64,000 bases of DNA. Source: Mycolicibacterium holsaticum DSM 44478 = JCM 12374. Lineage in GTDB: Bacteria; Actinomycetota; Actinomycetes; Mycobacteriales; Mycobacteriaceae. The notes under the pieces were generated by a model, which saw only the letters and a list, made by a program, of their open reading frames with translations, was not told the DNA's origin and ran no database searches. The stretch covers positions 2,232,001-2,296,000 of the forward strand of contig NZ_CP080998.1 of assembly GCF_019645835.1 (NCBI RefSeq), read 5' to 3'. Positions 26,069-34,509 of this stretch are shown in pieces. The position numbers were made by a program, and so were the translations under genes. Positions within the stretch are counted from its first letter, which is position 1. Each line of letters opens with the position of its first letter.

Positions 26069-27610
26069 ATGGCTGCCATGTGGCGGGTGGGACGGCTGTT
26101 GTGCATCGTCGTGTTGGCGATGACGTTTGCCGTGCCGACGGCCCTGCCGAGTGCCTCGGCCGCACCTGACGGGCAGACCGCCGCGCGGTACGGCACGCCG
26201 CCGGTCTGGGGCGGTTGCCAACAGTGGATCACCGACCCTGCCAGGATTCCCACCGCGCAGTGCGCCACGGTCGCGGTGCCCGTCGACTGGAGCGACGCCG
26301 CCGATCCACAAACCGCCCAAGCCGAATTGGCGGTGATCCGGGTGCCCGCCAGCGGTGACCGGATCGGGGTGCTGATGGTCAATCCCGGCGGCCCCGGCGC
26401 TTCGGCGGTGAACACCGTCGCGGGCATGGGCGCCGCGCTGGCCGACACCGAAATCGGCCGTCGCTTCGACCTGGTGGGCTTCGACCCGCGCGGTGTCGGG
26501 CATTCCACCCCGCAGTTGCGCTGCCGCACCGACGCCGAGTTCGACGCCTACCGCCGCGAACCGTTGGCCGACTACAGTCCGGCAGGCGTCGCGCATATCG
26601 AGCAGGTGTACGCGCACTTCGCCCGGATGTGTGTCGACAAGATGGGTTTGGAGTTCCTGGCCAACGTCGGCACCGCGTCGGCGGCCCGCGATATGGACGT
26701 CGTGCGCGCTGCGCTCGGCGAGGACCAGATCAACTATCTGGGCTTCTCCTACGGCACCCAACTCGGCGCGGCGTACGCCGACCTCTTCGGTGTCCGGGTG
26801 CGGGCCATGGTGCTCGACGGCGCGATCAACCCCGGATTGGCTCCCATCGCCGCCAGGATGCGCCAAATGGCCGGTTTCCAGCGGGCTTTCGGGGACTATG
26901 CGGCGGACTGCGCGAAGTCGACGGGTTGCCCGCTGGGCACCGATCCGACGCAGTTCGTCGCCCGCTACCGCCAGTTGGTCGACCCGTTGGTGCAGCGACC
27001 GGCCTACACCTCCGATCCGCGGGGGCTGAGCTACGCCGACGCGATCACCGGAACGGTCAACGCGCTCTACTCCCAGCGCTACTGGAAGTACCTGACCAGC
27101 GGGCTGCTGGGCCTGGCGCGCGGCACCGACGCCGGCGACCTGCTGCTGCTGGCCGACGACTACCAGCGCCGCGACAAGTCCGGGCACTACGCCAACCAGC
27201 AGGACGCGTTTCTGGCCATCCGTTGCGTCGACGCGCCGTACCCGACCGACACCGCGTCGTGGGTGGCGGCGGACGCCCAGGTCCGTCAGGTGGCGCCGTT
27301 CATCTCCTACGGCGGCTTCACCGGGTTCGCACCGCGCGACGTGTGCGCGATGTGGCCGGCGCCGCCGACCTCGTCACCGCGGCCCGCGTCCTCACCCGGG
27401 GCCGGCAAGGTGGTGGTGGTGTCGACCACCGGCGACCCGGCCACGCCGTATGCCGCCGGCGTCGATCTGGCCCGCCAGATGCAGGCCTCGCTGATCACCT
27501 TCGAGGGCACCCAGCACACCGTGGTTTTCAACGGTGACGCCTGCGTGGACACCGCCGTGGTGAACTTCCTCGTCGAGTTGGCCGTGCCGCCCGACGGGCT
27601 GCGGTGCTGA
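26069..27610 (+). CDS. secreted paralogue of Hip1/CaeA (alpha/beta hydrolase protease)
   Basis: A 513-residue second copy of the tripeptidyl-aminopeptidase-like hydrolase. The triad is complete: Ser227 (LGFSYGT), Asp456 (TTGDPATPY) and His483 (GTQHTVVF), with MVNPGGPGAS as oxyanion loop. Unlike its neighbour it has a Sec signal peptide without a lipobox (cleavage near PSASAAPDG), so it should be released or loosely bound. I take the ATG at 26069; ATG 26078 is equally good. The pair matches the two adjacent genes of M. tuberculosis (Rv2223c and Rv2224c). Confidence 0.88.
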   Translation: MAAMWRVGRLLCIVVLAMTFAVPTALPSASAAPDGQTAARYGTPPVWGGCQQWITDPARIPTAQCATVAVPVDWSDAADPQTAQAELAVIRVPASGDRIGVLMVNPGGPGASAVNTVAGMGAALADTEIGRRFDLVGFDPRGVGHSTPQLRCRTDAEFDAYRREPLADYSPAGVAHIEQVYAHFARMCVDKMGLEFLANVGTASAARDMDVVRAALGEDQINYLGFSYGTQLGAAYADLFGVRVRAMVLDGAINPGLAPIAARMRQMAGFQRAFGDYAADCAKSTGCPLGTDPTQFVARYRQLVDPLVQRPAYTSDPRGLSYADAITGTVNALYSQRYWKYLTSGLLGLARGTDAGDLLLLADDYQRRDKSGHYANQQDAFLAIRCVDAPYPTDTASWVAADAQVRQVAPFISYGGFTGFAPRDVCAMWPAPPTSSPRPASSPGAGKVVVVSTTGDPATPYAAGVDLARQMQASLITFEGTQHTVVFNGDACVDTAVVNFLVELAVPPDGLRC

Positions 27611-27614
27611 CCCC

Positions 27615-28226
27615 TCAGGAACCGCTGTCGGCGATCTGAGTGAGCAGCAGCTCCAGGCGATCCCGCGTGATGACCGGTTGGCTGCTTCCCGCGGCGCTGA
27701 GCATCAGCCCGCTGATGAACATCACGGTGAGCAGTGCCCGGTCGTCGACGGCCGACGGGTCGGCGTTCGCCGGCTGTGACCGCTCGGCGAGCTCGCGGTG
27801 CAACCGCAGATAGGTCTGCGAACTGGCCCGGAAGACATCGGAGATCGCCGGGTCGCGACCGGCCTGCAACAGCAGCTCGATCCGCGCGCGGGTGCGGATG
27901 AGCCCGTCGCCGGTCAGCGACTTCATCACGACCGCAGCCAGTTTCGTGACGGCATCCCGTTGAGAGGTGTCGGCTTCGGTTTCGCTGGCCTCGGTGACCG
28001 ACCGCAGATCGGCCAGGTCGAGCTCGGCGACCCGCTCGGCGACGGCGTGAATCAGGGCCGCGCGGGTCCGGAAGTAGTAGGAGGCGCTCCCGTCGGGCAC
28101 CCCGGCCTGGCGGTCGACCCGCGGATGGCTCAGCCCCTTGGCGCCATGCTCGGCGAGCAACCGGATGCCCGCGTCGCACAGTTCGCGACGCCGCTGCCTG
28201 CCGTCCGGTGTTCGCCGCGTTGCCAT
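27615..28226 (-). CDS. TetR-family transcriptional regulator
   Basis: A 203-residue TetR-type repressor. The N-terminal helix-turn-helix is GIRLLAEHGAKGLSHPRVDR and QAGVPDGSASYYFRTRAALI; the C-terminal ligand domain is all helical. The gene begins one base after the stop of the acyl-CoA thioesterase on the same strand, so the two are one operon and the regulator probably senses an acyl-CoA or related lipid. A short palindrome upstream of the thioesterase is a candidate site. It converges on the Hip1 paralogue with a 4-base gap. Confidence 0.9.
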   Translation of the reverse strand: MATRRTPDGRQRRRELCDAGIRLLAEHGAKGLSHPRVDRQAGVPDGSASYYFRTRAALIHAVAERVAELDLADLRSVTEASETEADTSQRDAVTKLAAVVMKSLTGDGLIRTRARIELLLQAGRDPAISDVFRASSQTYLRLHRELAERSQPANADPSAVDDRALLTVMFISGLMLSAAGSSQPVITRDRLELLLTQIADSGS

Positions 28227-28227
28227 C

Positions 28228-29163
28228 TCAGTCGGGCATGCGCCCGGGGATCGGCCGGATCAGCACTTCCTGCGACGTGCTGGCCACCGTGTGGCCCGCC
28301 GCATCGCGGATGGTCCCGCGAATCAGCGCACGATGACCGGTGATCGCCACCGCGTCCTGCGTGTAGAGGTGCCACTGGTCGAAGCGGACGGGACGGTGCA
28401 GCCAGAGGGAGTGGTCGAGGCTGACGGCGGCGATCGAGGCGTAGTCGGTGGGTTGCGGATGATTGCGTAACGCCATGTCCAGCAGCAGGTAATCGCTGGC
28501 ATAGGCGAGCATCGCGGTGTGCAGTGCGGGTTCGTCGGCGACCGGACGGGGCAGCCGCATCCAGTGCGACCGAGATCCCGGCGTTTGCCGGCCGCCGAGG
28601 AAGTTCGTCGGCTCCGCGATGCGCATCTCCAGTGCAGGCGGCACGTCGATCCAGTTCTGCGCGTTGGTCCTCAGCTGCGGGGGGACGCGGTGCACCCAGT
28701 GCTGCAGCAGCGGCATCTCCTCGGGCGCCGGGACCTCCGGCCGCTGGTGGCCCAGTTCGGGTTCGGTCGGGTTGGTGTGGAACGACACCAGCGCGGTGAG
28801 CAGGGTGCGGTCACCTTGCGCGATGACGACCTGCCGGGTCGCCATCGACCGACCGTCGCGGATCTTGTCAACGCTGATGTCGACCGGTGTGTCAGACGTG
28901 CCGGTCTGCACGAAGTAGGCGTGCAGGGAGTGCGGCAGGTGTGCGTCGACGGTACGCGAAGCGGCGTATACGGCTTGGGCCAGCAACTGGCCACCGAAGA
29001 TCCGGCCGAACCGGTCGCGTTCGTTGCTCGCCTGAAACCGATTGTTGCCCAACGCTTTCAGGTTCAATGCATGTTCGAGTGTGTCGAGGGACGCGAGCAC
29101 CGACTTCTCCAGCGCGGTCCCGCGCAGTGGACCCGTCAGGTCGCTTTCGCCGGCAGCCGTCAC
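28228..29163 (-). CDS. tesB: acyl-CoA thioesterase II (TesB family)
   Basis: A 311-residue double hot-dog thioesterase that hydrolyses acyl-CoA to free acid and CoA. The N-terminal half carries ERDRFGRIFGGQLLAQAVYA and the C-terminal half YASDYLLLDMAL, ASIAAVSLDHSLWLHRPV and FDQWHLY, which match the TesB family including the active-site Asp, Thr and Gln region. The length is close to E. coli TesB with a slightly longer N-terminus; internal starts are possible. It is the first gene of an operon with the TetR regulator and lies 36 bases after the VOC-like gene on the same strand. Confidence 0.9.
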   Translation of the reverse strand: MTAAGESDLTGPLRGTALEKSVLASLDTLEHALNLKALGNNRFQASNERDRFGRIFGGQLLAQAVYAASRTVDAHLPHSLHAYFVQTGTSDTPVDISVDKIRDGRSMATRQVVIAQGDRTLLTALVSFHTNPTEPELGHQRPEVPAPEEMPLLQHWVHRVPPQLRTNAQNWIDVPPALEMRIAEPTNFLGGRQTPGSRSHWMRLPRPVADEPALHTAMLAYASDYLLLDMALRNHPQPTDYASIAAVSLDHSLWLHRPVRFDQWHLYTQDAVAITGHRALIRGTIRDAAGHTVASTSQEVLIRPIPGRMPD

Positions 29164-29197
29164 GGGGTGGATCTTGCCAGATGCTTGCCAGCGGTGT

Positions 29198-29213
29198 CTC
29201 TAAGACTTTAGAG
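29198..29213. repeat. short palindrome upstream of tesB-tetR
   Basis: CTCTAAGACTTTAGAG has 6-base arms around GACT. It overlaps the stop codon of the VOC-like gene and lies 34 bases upstream of the tesB start. It is a candidate binding site for the TetR protein of the same operon; a weak mRNA hairpin is the alternative. Confidence 0.45.
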
Positions 29214-29805
29214 TTTCGGCGTGGCCACGGGAATCGGGCAGTCGATAGCCGTCACGGGTCATGATCCGTACCGGGTCGCTGCCGTCCCAACTCGCGCAGG
29301 TGTCCGAGATGGCGCGCAACTGGTCGAGAAAAGCCGGTGGGGCCTCGACGACCTCGGTGTAGAACCCGAAATCGGCAACGGTGTCGATATAGGCCACCCG
29401 GAAGCCGCCACCCACGCTCTGCGCGGCAGGCGGATAGCCGAGCGACGTGAAATGCGCGGTCTTGGCGTCATAATCCGTTGTCATCGTGGCGATCTGGTGA
29501 AAAGAACTCGTTCCGCGCCGGCTCCACTCGGAGTAGATGCTCGGGGTGTCGCAGTGTTGCTGGATCAACTCGACCTGCACCGGACCGGCCTGCGCGACCG
29601 CCACTTGGATTCGGACGCTGCGGATCTCACCGCCGTAATCGGCTTGCTGCTCGACGACGGGCAACACGTGGAACGGTCCGACCCCGAACGTGCGCGCCCA
29701 CCCGGCGGCCGCGACCAGCACGTCGTCGACGACGTGGCCGAGCTGAAAGAACCGAAAGTCACCCTCGGGCCACGGCTGCTCAAACAGGTCCATGGGCACG
29801 ATCAT
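29200..29805 (-). CDS. VOC-superfamily (glyoxalase-like) protein
   Basis: A 201-residue protein with a glyoxalase-type fold of the kind found in methylmalonyl-CoA epimerase relatives: FRFFQLGHVVDDVLVAAAGW at the start, PVQVELIQQHCDTPSIYSEW in the middle, and HQIATMTTDYDAKTAHFTSL in the second module, ending YIDTVADFGFYTEVVEAPP. The substrate is unknown. The start is ATG at 29805 or ATG at 29793; with the first, only 14 bases separate it from the divergent epimerase start, so promoters must lie within the coding parts. It may be co-transcribed with tesB-tetR. Confidence 0.8.
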   Translation of the reverse strand: MIVPMDLFEQPWPEGDFRFFQLGHVVDDVLVAAAGWARTFGVGPFHVLPVVEQQADYGGEIRSVRIQVAVAQAGPVQVELIQQHCDTPSIYSEWSRRGTSSFHQIATMTTDYDAKTAHFTSLGYPPAAQSVGGGFRVAYIDTVADFGFYTEVVEAPPAFLDQLRAISDTCASWDGSDPVRIMTRDGYRLPDSRGHAETLKS

Positions 29806-29819
29806 GGCACGGCCACGCA

Positions 29820-30734
29820 ATGCTGAGCGGGGAACGGGTTCTGGTCACCGGACCGGCCGGGCGCATCGCCTACGGCATCGTCGAGAGCCTGGCCCGGGAC
29901 AACGAGGTGTGGGGGATCGCCCGGTTCTCCGATCCGTCCGCGCGCGAGGAGGTCGAGGCCCTCGGCGTCACCACCCGCAGCATCGATCTCGGGGACGCGG
30001 ACTTCTCCGACCTGCCAGCGGATTTCACCTATCTTCTGCACATCGCCGCCGACTTCGGCGAAGACTACGAGCGTGGTCTGCGGGTCAACGCCGAAGGGAC
30101 CGGGCTGCTGCTGTCGCACTGTCGCGGCGTCAAAGCGGCACTGGTGATGTCGACGGTCACCGTCTACAGACCGCATCCCGATCCCTGGCATCCGTTCCGC
30201 GAGGACGATCCCATCGGCGACGCCGGATTGCCCAGCCCGCAACCGTATTCCATCGTCAAGATCGCCGAGGAGGCCGTCGCCAGATACTGCGCCCGCGAGT
30301 TCGGTATTCCGACCACGATCGCCCGGATGGGCAGCGCGTACGGGGACCGGGGCGGGCTTGCGCTGTGGCATCTGCAGGCCATCGCCGAGGGCCGCCCCGT
30401 CGTGGCCCGCTGGGACCCGCTGCCGTACAGCCCGATTTCCTACCACGACATCAACGCCCAGATCCCGGCGCTGCTGCACGCGGCCGCCACCCCCGCCACC
30501 ATCGTCAACTTCGCCGGCGACACCCCGGTCAGCGTCCAGCAGTGGTGTGCGTACTTCGGCGAACTTCTCGGGGTCGAGCCGCGGATAGACGTACAACCCG
30601 TGCCCGGGGCCTCCGTCGGCTCGGTCGGCGACCACACCAGACGCGTGTCGATCACCGGGCCGTGCACCGTGGACTGGCGAGAAGGGTTCCGCGCCATGGC
30701 CGCTCACCACTACCCCGACCGCATCACACGATGA
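29820..30734 (+). CDS. NAD-dependent epimerase/dehydratase (extended SDR)
   Basis: A 304-residue extended short-chain dehydrogenase. The cofactor motif is VLVTGPAGRIAYGIVESLAR and the catalytic Tyr-Lys pair is in QPYSIVKIAEE, with MSTVTVYRP supplying the Ser/Thr. Substrate class (sugar nucleotide, sterol or other) is open. It is the first gene of a tight three-gene run: its stop overlaps the sulfotransferase start (ATGA), and a DUF1214 gene follows. The start is ATG at 29820; the longer frame upstream has no family similarity. Confidence 0.85.
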   Translation: MLSGERVLVTGPAGRIAYGIVESLARDNEVWGIARFSDPSAREEVEALGVTTRSIDLGDADFSDLPADFTYLLHIAADFGEDYERGLRVNAEGTGLLLSHCRGVKAALVMSTVTVYRPHPDPWHPFREDDPIGDAGLPSPQPYSIVKIAEEAVARYCAREFGIPTTIARMGSAYGDRGGLALWHLQAIAEGRPVVARWDPLPYSPISYHDINAQIPALLHAAATPATIVNFAGDTPVSVQQWCAYFGELLGVEPRIDVQPVPGASVGSVGDHTRRVSITGPCTVDWREGFRAMAAHHYPDRITR

Positions 30735-31888
30735 CGGCCAAGCGCTATCCCAGCCCGCAACGGCTCCTGGACGAAGCCGTCGCAGAGTGCGGACACACCG
30801 ATTTCGGGCCCGGCGACTTCAGGGAGGGGTTGGCGGTCCTGCTCGACAGCCTCGAGCGCGACGGCGACCTGGATCCCGGTACCGACACCGCGGTCATCGG
30901 CGACCTGCACCGCCGGCTGGTCAACCGGCTCGAGGTCGAGGCCCACTATCGCGCCCACCCCGAGGTCGACGACGTCGTCGTGGAAGGCCCGGTCGACATC
31001 AACGGACTGCCGCGCACCGGGACCACCGCGCTGGCCGACATGCTGTCGCTCGACCCGCAATTCCGTTGCCTGCGCGGGTGGGAGCAGTACCAGCCCGTGC
31101 CGCCGCCGATTGCCGGCGCCGAAACAGCCGACCCGCGCAGGCAGGCGTTTCTCCGCATGCACGAGGAACGTCCGGTCGCCCAGGCCGCCATGCACATCTT
31201 CGAGGTCGACGCCACCATGGAGGACACCGAGATCCTCGGGATGGCCTTTCACGGCCAGCAGATGACGCTGCCGGTGCCAAGCTACCGAACCTGGTGGCGG
31301 CGAGCCGATCTCACCGATACCTACGCCTACCACCGTCGGGTGGTCAAGCTGCTCGGGTCACGGTGCCCGCCGCGGCGTTGGCTGTTCAAGGCGCCGCACC
31401 ACAAGTTCCACCTGAGTGCGCTGGCCGAAGCGTATCCGGACGTGCGGTTCGTGATGACGCACCGTGACCCGGCCAAGGTCGTACCCTCCTACACCAGCCT
31501 GGTGTCGACGATCTTCCCGCCCGCGCACGGTGAACGGGACCTGCACGCACTGGGCCGCGAGGTCAGCGTGCACCTGCGCGAGGGCATGGAGTCCGCGATC
31601 GCCGACCGGGCCCGCATCGGTGAGGATCGCTTTTTCGACGTGCACCACACCGAGTTGGCCGCAGATCCCAGAGGCACCGTCGAACGCGTCTATGACTGGC
31701 TCGGGCTGGAGCTGAAACCCGATGTCGCCGAGGAGATCTTCGCGTGGCAGGACGCCAACGCCGTCGGCGCGAAAGGGACGCACCGCTACACCGCAGAGCA
31801 ATTCGGCCTCTCGGTCGAGCAGATCAGATCCGACTACGACTTCTACATCCGCCGCTTCGACGTGGCCGCGGAGACGGCGGGGGGCTGA
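30731..31888 (+). CDS. sulfotransferase family protein
   Basis: A 385-residue PAPS-dependent sulfotransferase-like protein. The 5'-phosphosulfate loop is INGLPRTGTTALADMLSLD and the 3'-phosphate segment is FVMTHRDPAKVVPSYTSL. KAPHHKFHLSALAEAYPD between them is typical of the bacterial Stf-type group, several of which act on lipids or polyphenolic acceptors. The acceptor is unknown. The ATG at 30731 overlaps the epimerase stop by 4 bases and the DUF1214 gene starts 4 bases after the stop, so all three products probably act together. Confidence 0.87.
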   Translation: MTAKRYPSPQRLLDEAVAECGHTDFGPGDFREGLAVLLDSLERDGDLDPGTDTAVIGDLHRRLVNRLEVEAHYRAHPEVDDVVVEGPVDINGLPRTGTTALADMLSLDPQFRCLRGWEQYQPVPPPIAGAETADPRRQAFLRMHEERPVAQAAMHIFEVDATMEDTEILGMAFHGQQMTLPVPSYRTWWRRADLTDTYAYHRRVVKLLGSRCPPRRWLFKAPHHKFHLSALAEAYPDVRFVMTHRDPAKVVPSYTSLVSTIFPPAHGERDLHALGREVSVHLREGMESAIADRARIGEDRFFDVHHTELAADPRGTVERVYDWLGLELKPDVAEEIFAWQDANAVGAKGTHRYTAEQFGLSVEQIRSDYDFYIRRFDVAAETAGG

Positions 31889-31892
31889 CACG

Positions 31893-33089
31893 ATGAGCGC
31901 ACTACCGACCTGGGACGACCAGATGGACGCGCTCAAGGGCGTCGCCGACCATCTCCTGGCCACCTGGCGCCCCGACGGGGCCACCGACGCCGAGGTGCAG
32001 GACATGAACAAGCTGGCCTTGTCGATCCTGGCGTGCGGTTACCTGTGCCATGTCTACACCGACTCGCGGCGCCCGGTGTTCATGCCGCTGTGGAACTACG
32101 CCTGCAACCAGGGCGGCCCCAACCCGGACTACGTCTACCTGAGCGCCGAGGTCGACGGGACCGGCGTGTACGAACTCGTCGGCCGCCGCGGCACGGTGCG
32201 CTTCGTCGAGGTCACCCAGTCGGCGCCCGGGATGATGAGAAGCCTCAAGGGCGTGGAGCGGCAGATGAAGTTCGACGCCATCACCCACGACTTCGACGAT
32301 CTGACGATCGGCGAGGACGGCTCCTTCCGCGTCGTGCTGTCCGCCGAACGCCCCGAGGACCATGCCGGGGATTGGTGGCCGCTCAACCCCGAGGCAGGCA
32401 AGCTCCTGATGCGCAAGTGCGCCGGCGACTGGAACACCGAGGTCGACGCCCAGGTCGCGATCAACCGCCTCGACGACGGCGGCGCGGACATGACGCCCGC
32501 GGAGATCGCGCGCCGGTTCGCCGAACTCGGCGACTGGATCAAAGGGATGATCGACTTCGACATGGAGCTGGTGCGGTACTACCGCGAGCACCACGGCTTC
32601 AACGTGCTGCTGCGCTCGCAGTGGATCCAGCAGGGCGGCGGCCTGGCCACCAAGCAGGCCTATTACGACGGCATCCATCAGATCGCCGACGACGAGGCGC
32701 TCATCGTCGAGTTCCCGGTCCCGGCGAACTGCTACTACTGGCAGATCTTGGTGGCCGACGATCGGTTCTCGACCGTGGACTGGGTGAACCGGCAGTCCAG
32801 CCTGAACGACGTGCAGGCCCGGCTCGACCCCGACGGCTGGTTCCGCGGTGTCGTCGCCAAGCGTGACCCCGGCGTGCACAACTGGCTGGACAAGGCCGAC
32901 TGGCCGTGGGGCATCCTGCAGGCGCGCTTCTACAAGGCCGACGACTTCCCCGAGATGACGGTGACGAAGGTGCCGGTCGACGACGTGCTCGACCACCTCC
33001 CGGCAGGCACCCCGGTGCTCTCGGCGGCGCAGCGGGCCGCCCAGCTGCGACACCGCCGCACCGGCGCGCAACTGCGTCGCATCTGGTGA
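31893..33089 (+). CDS. DUF1214 domain protein
   Basis: A 398-residue protein with a C-terminal DUF1214 domain (from about residue 270: EALIVEFPVPANCYYWQILV, then FSTVDWVNRQSSLND and the closing GILQARFYK). The N-terminal part is mostly helical and includes PLWNYACNQGGPNPDYVYLS. DUF1214/DUF1254 proteins are frequent in mycobacteria, without a clear function, and often lie near lipid or steroid modifying genes. The start ATG at 31893 follows the sulfotransferase stop by 4 bases. No signal peptide is seen. Confidence 0.8.
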   Translation: MSALPTWDDQMDALKGVADHLLATWRPDGATDAEVQDMNKLALSILACGYLCHVYTDSRRPVFMPLWNYACNQGGPNPDYVYLSAEVDGTGVYELVGRRGTVRFVEVTQSAPGMMRSLKGVERQMKFDAITHDFDDLTIGEDGSFRVVLSAERPEDHAGDWWPLNPEAGKLLMRKCAGDWNTEVDAQVAINRLDDGGADMTPAEIARRFAELGDWIKGMIDFDMELVRYYREHHGFNVLLRSQWIQQGGGLATKQAYYDGIHQIADDEALIVEFPVPANCYYWQILVADDRFSTVDWVNRQSSLNDVQARLDPDGWFRGVVAKRDPGVHNWLDKADWPWGILQARFYKADDFPEMTVTKVPVDDVLDHLPAGTPVLSAAQRAAQLRHRRTGAQLRRIW

Positions 33090-33137
33090 TCAACCGCGTG
33101 TAACACAGAGTTAACAGCTCGGACCTACGCTGCGGAC

Positions 33138-34478
33138 ATGGATCGGCAGAAGGAATTCGTGCTGCGCACGCTGGAAGAACGCGATATCCGCTTCGTCCGG
33201 CTGTGGTTCACCGACGTGCTCGGATACCTCAAATCGGTCGCGATCGCGCCCGCCGAACTCGAAGGGGCCTTCGAGGAGGGCATCGGCTTCGACGGTTCGG
33301 CGATCGAGGGCTTCGCCCGCGCGTCGGAGGCCGACATGGTCGCCCGGCCCGACCCGTCGACATTCCAGGTGCTGCCGTGGACCTCCAGCTCCGGCGAGCA
33401 CCATTCGGCGCGGATGTTCTGCGACATCACCATGCCCGACGGCTCCCCGTCGTGGGCGGATTCGCGCCACGTGCTGCGCAGGCAGCTGTCCAAGGCCAGT
33501 GACCTGGGGTTCTCCTGCTACGTGCATCCCGAGATCGAGTTCTTCTTGCTCAAGCCGGGGGAGGACGACGGAAGCCCGCCTGTGCCCGCCGACAACGGCG
33601 GCTACTTCGACCAGGCCGTACACGACGCCGCCCCCAACTTCCGCCGCCACGCCATCGACGCGCTCGAGCAGGTCGGCATCTCGGTGGAGTTCAGCCACCA
33701 CGAAGGCGCGCCCGGCCAGCAGGAGATCGACCTGCGCTACGCCGACGCGTTGTCGATGGCCGACAACGTCATGACGTTCCGCTACGTCGTCAAGGAAATC
33801 GCGCTGGGCGAGGGGGTGCGCGCCACCTTCATGCCCAAACCGTTCGCCGAACACCCCGGGTCGGCCATGCACACCCACATGAGCCTGTTCGAGGGCGACA
33901 CCAACGCGTTCCACAGCCCCGAGGATCCGCTGCAGCTGTCCAACGTCGCCAAGTCCTTCATCGCAGGCATCCTCGAGCACGCCAACGAGATCAGCGCCGT
34001 CACCAACCAGTGGGTGAACTCCTACAAGCGGCTGGTGCACGGCGGGGAAGCCCCGACGGCGGCGTCGTGGGGTGCGGCCAACCGCTCGGCGCTGGTTCGG
34101 GTACCGATGTACACCCCGCGCAAGGCGTCGTCGCGCCGCGTCGAGGTGCGCAGCCCCGACTCGGCGTGCAACCCGTATCTGACCTTCGCCGTGCTGCTGG
34201 CCGCGGGCCTGCGCGGTATCGAAAAGGACTACGTGCTGGGCCCGGAGGCCGAGGACAACGTCTGGAACCTCACGTCCGAGGAACGCAGCGCAATGGGCTA
34301 CAAGGAGCTGCCGTCCAGCCTGGGGATGGCGTTGACCGAGATGGAGAACTCCGAACTGGTCGCAGAAGCGTTGGGCGAGCATGTCTTCGACTACTTCCTG
34401 CGCAACAAGCACGCCGAGTGGGAGAACTACCGCAGCCACGTCACGCCCTACGAGCTGAAGTCGTATCTGTCCCTGTAG
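33138..34478 (+). CDS. glnA2: type I glutamine synthetase GlnA2
   Basis: A 446-residue glutamine synthetase with the beta-grasp N-terminus (RFVRLWFTDVLGYLKSVAIA) and catalytic signatures FDGSAIEGFAR, FMPKPFAEHPGSAMHTHMS and NRSALVRVP. The length equals M. tuberculosis GlnA2. The region where GlnA1 carries the adenylylated tyrosine reads NVWNLTSEERSAMGY, so the target Tyr is absent and GlnE should not modify it; this is the alpha subclass. It lies 31 bases upstream of glnE on the same strand. The ATG at 33138 is the conserved start MDRQKEFVLRT. Confidence 0.95.
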   Translation: MDRQKEFVLRTLEERDIRFVRLWFTDVLGYLKSVAIAPAELEGAFEEGIGFDGSAIEGFARASEADMVARPDPSTFQVLPWTSSSGEHHSARMFCDITMPDGSPSWADSRHVLRRQLSKASDLGFSCYVHPEIEFFLLKPGEDDGSPPVPADNGGYFDQAVHDAAPNFRRHAIDALEQVGISVEFSHHEGAPGQQEIDLRYADALSMADNVMTFRYVVKEIALGEGVRATFMPKPFAEHPGSAMHTHMSLFEGDTNAFHSPEDPLQLSNVAKSFIAGILEHANEISAVTNQWVNSYKRLVHGGEAPTAASWGAANRSALVRVPMYTPRKASSRRVEVRSPDSACNPYLTFAVLLAAGLRGIEKDYVLGPEAEDNVWNLTSEERSAMGYKELPSSLGMALTEMENSELVAEALGEHVFDYFLRNKHAEWENYRSHVTPYELKSYLSL

Positions 34479-34509
34479 CGGCTCAAAGCGTTTGCGCTAA
34501 CGTCAAGCC

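Noticed and set aside
29792..31888. A 698-codon open frame covering the epimerase gene and the sulfotransferase
   Set aside because: Only the part from 30731 has family similarity; the upstream part is Arg-rich out-of-frame translation of the epimerase gene. It is not a fusion protein.
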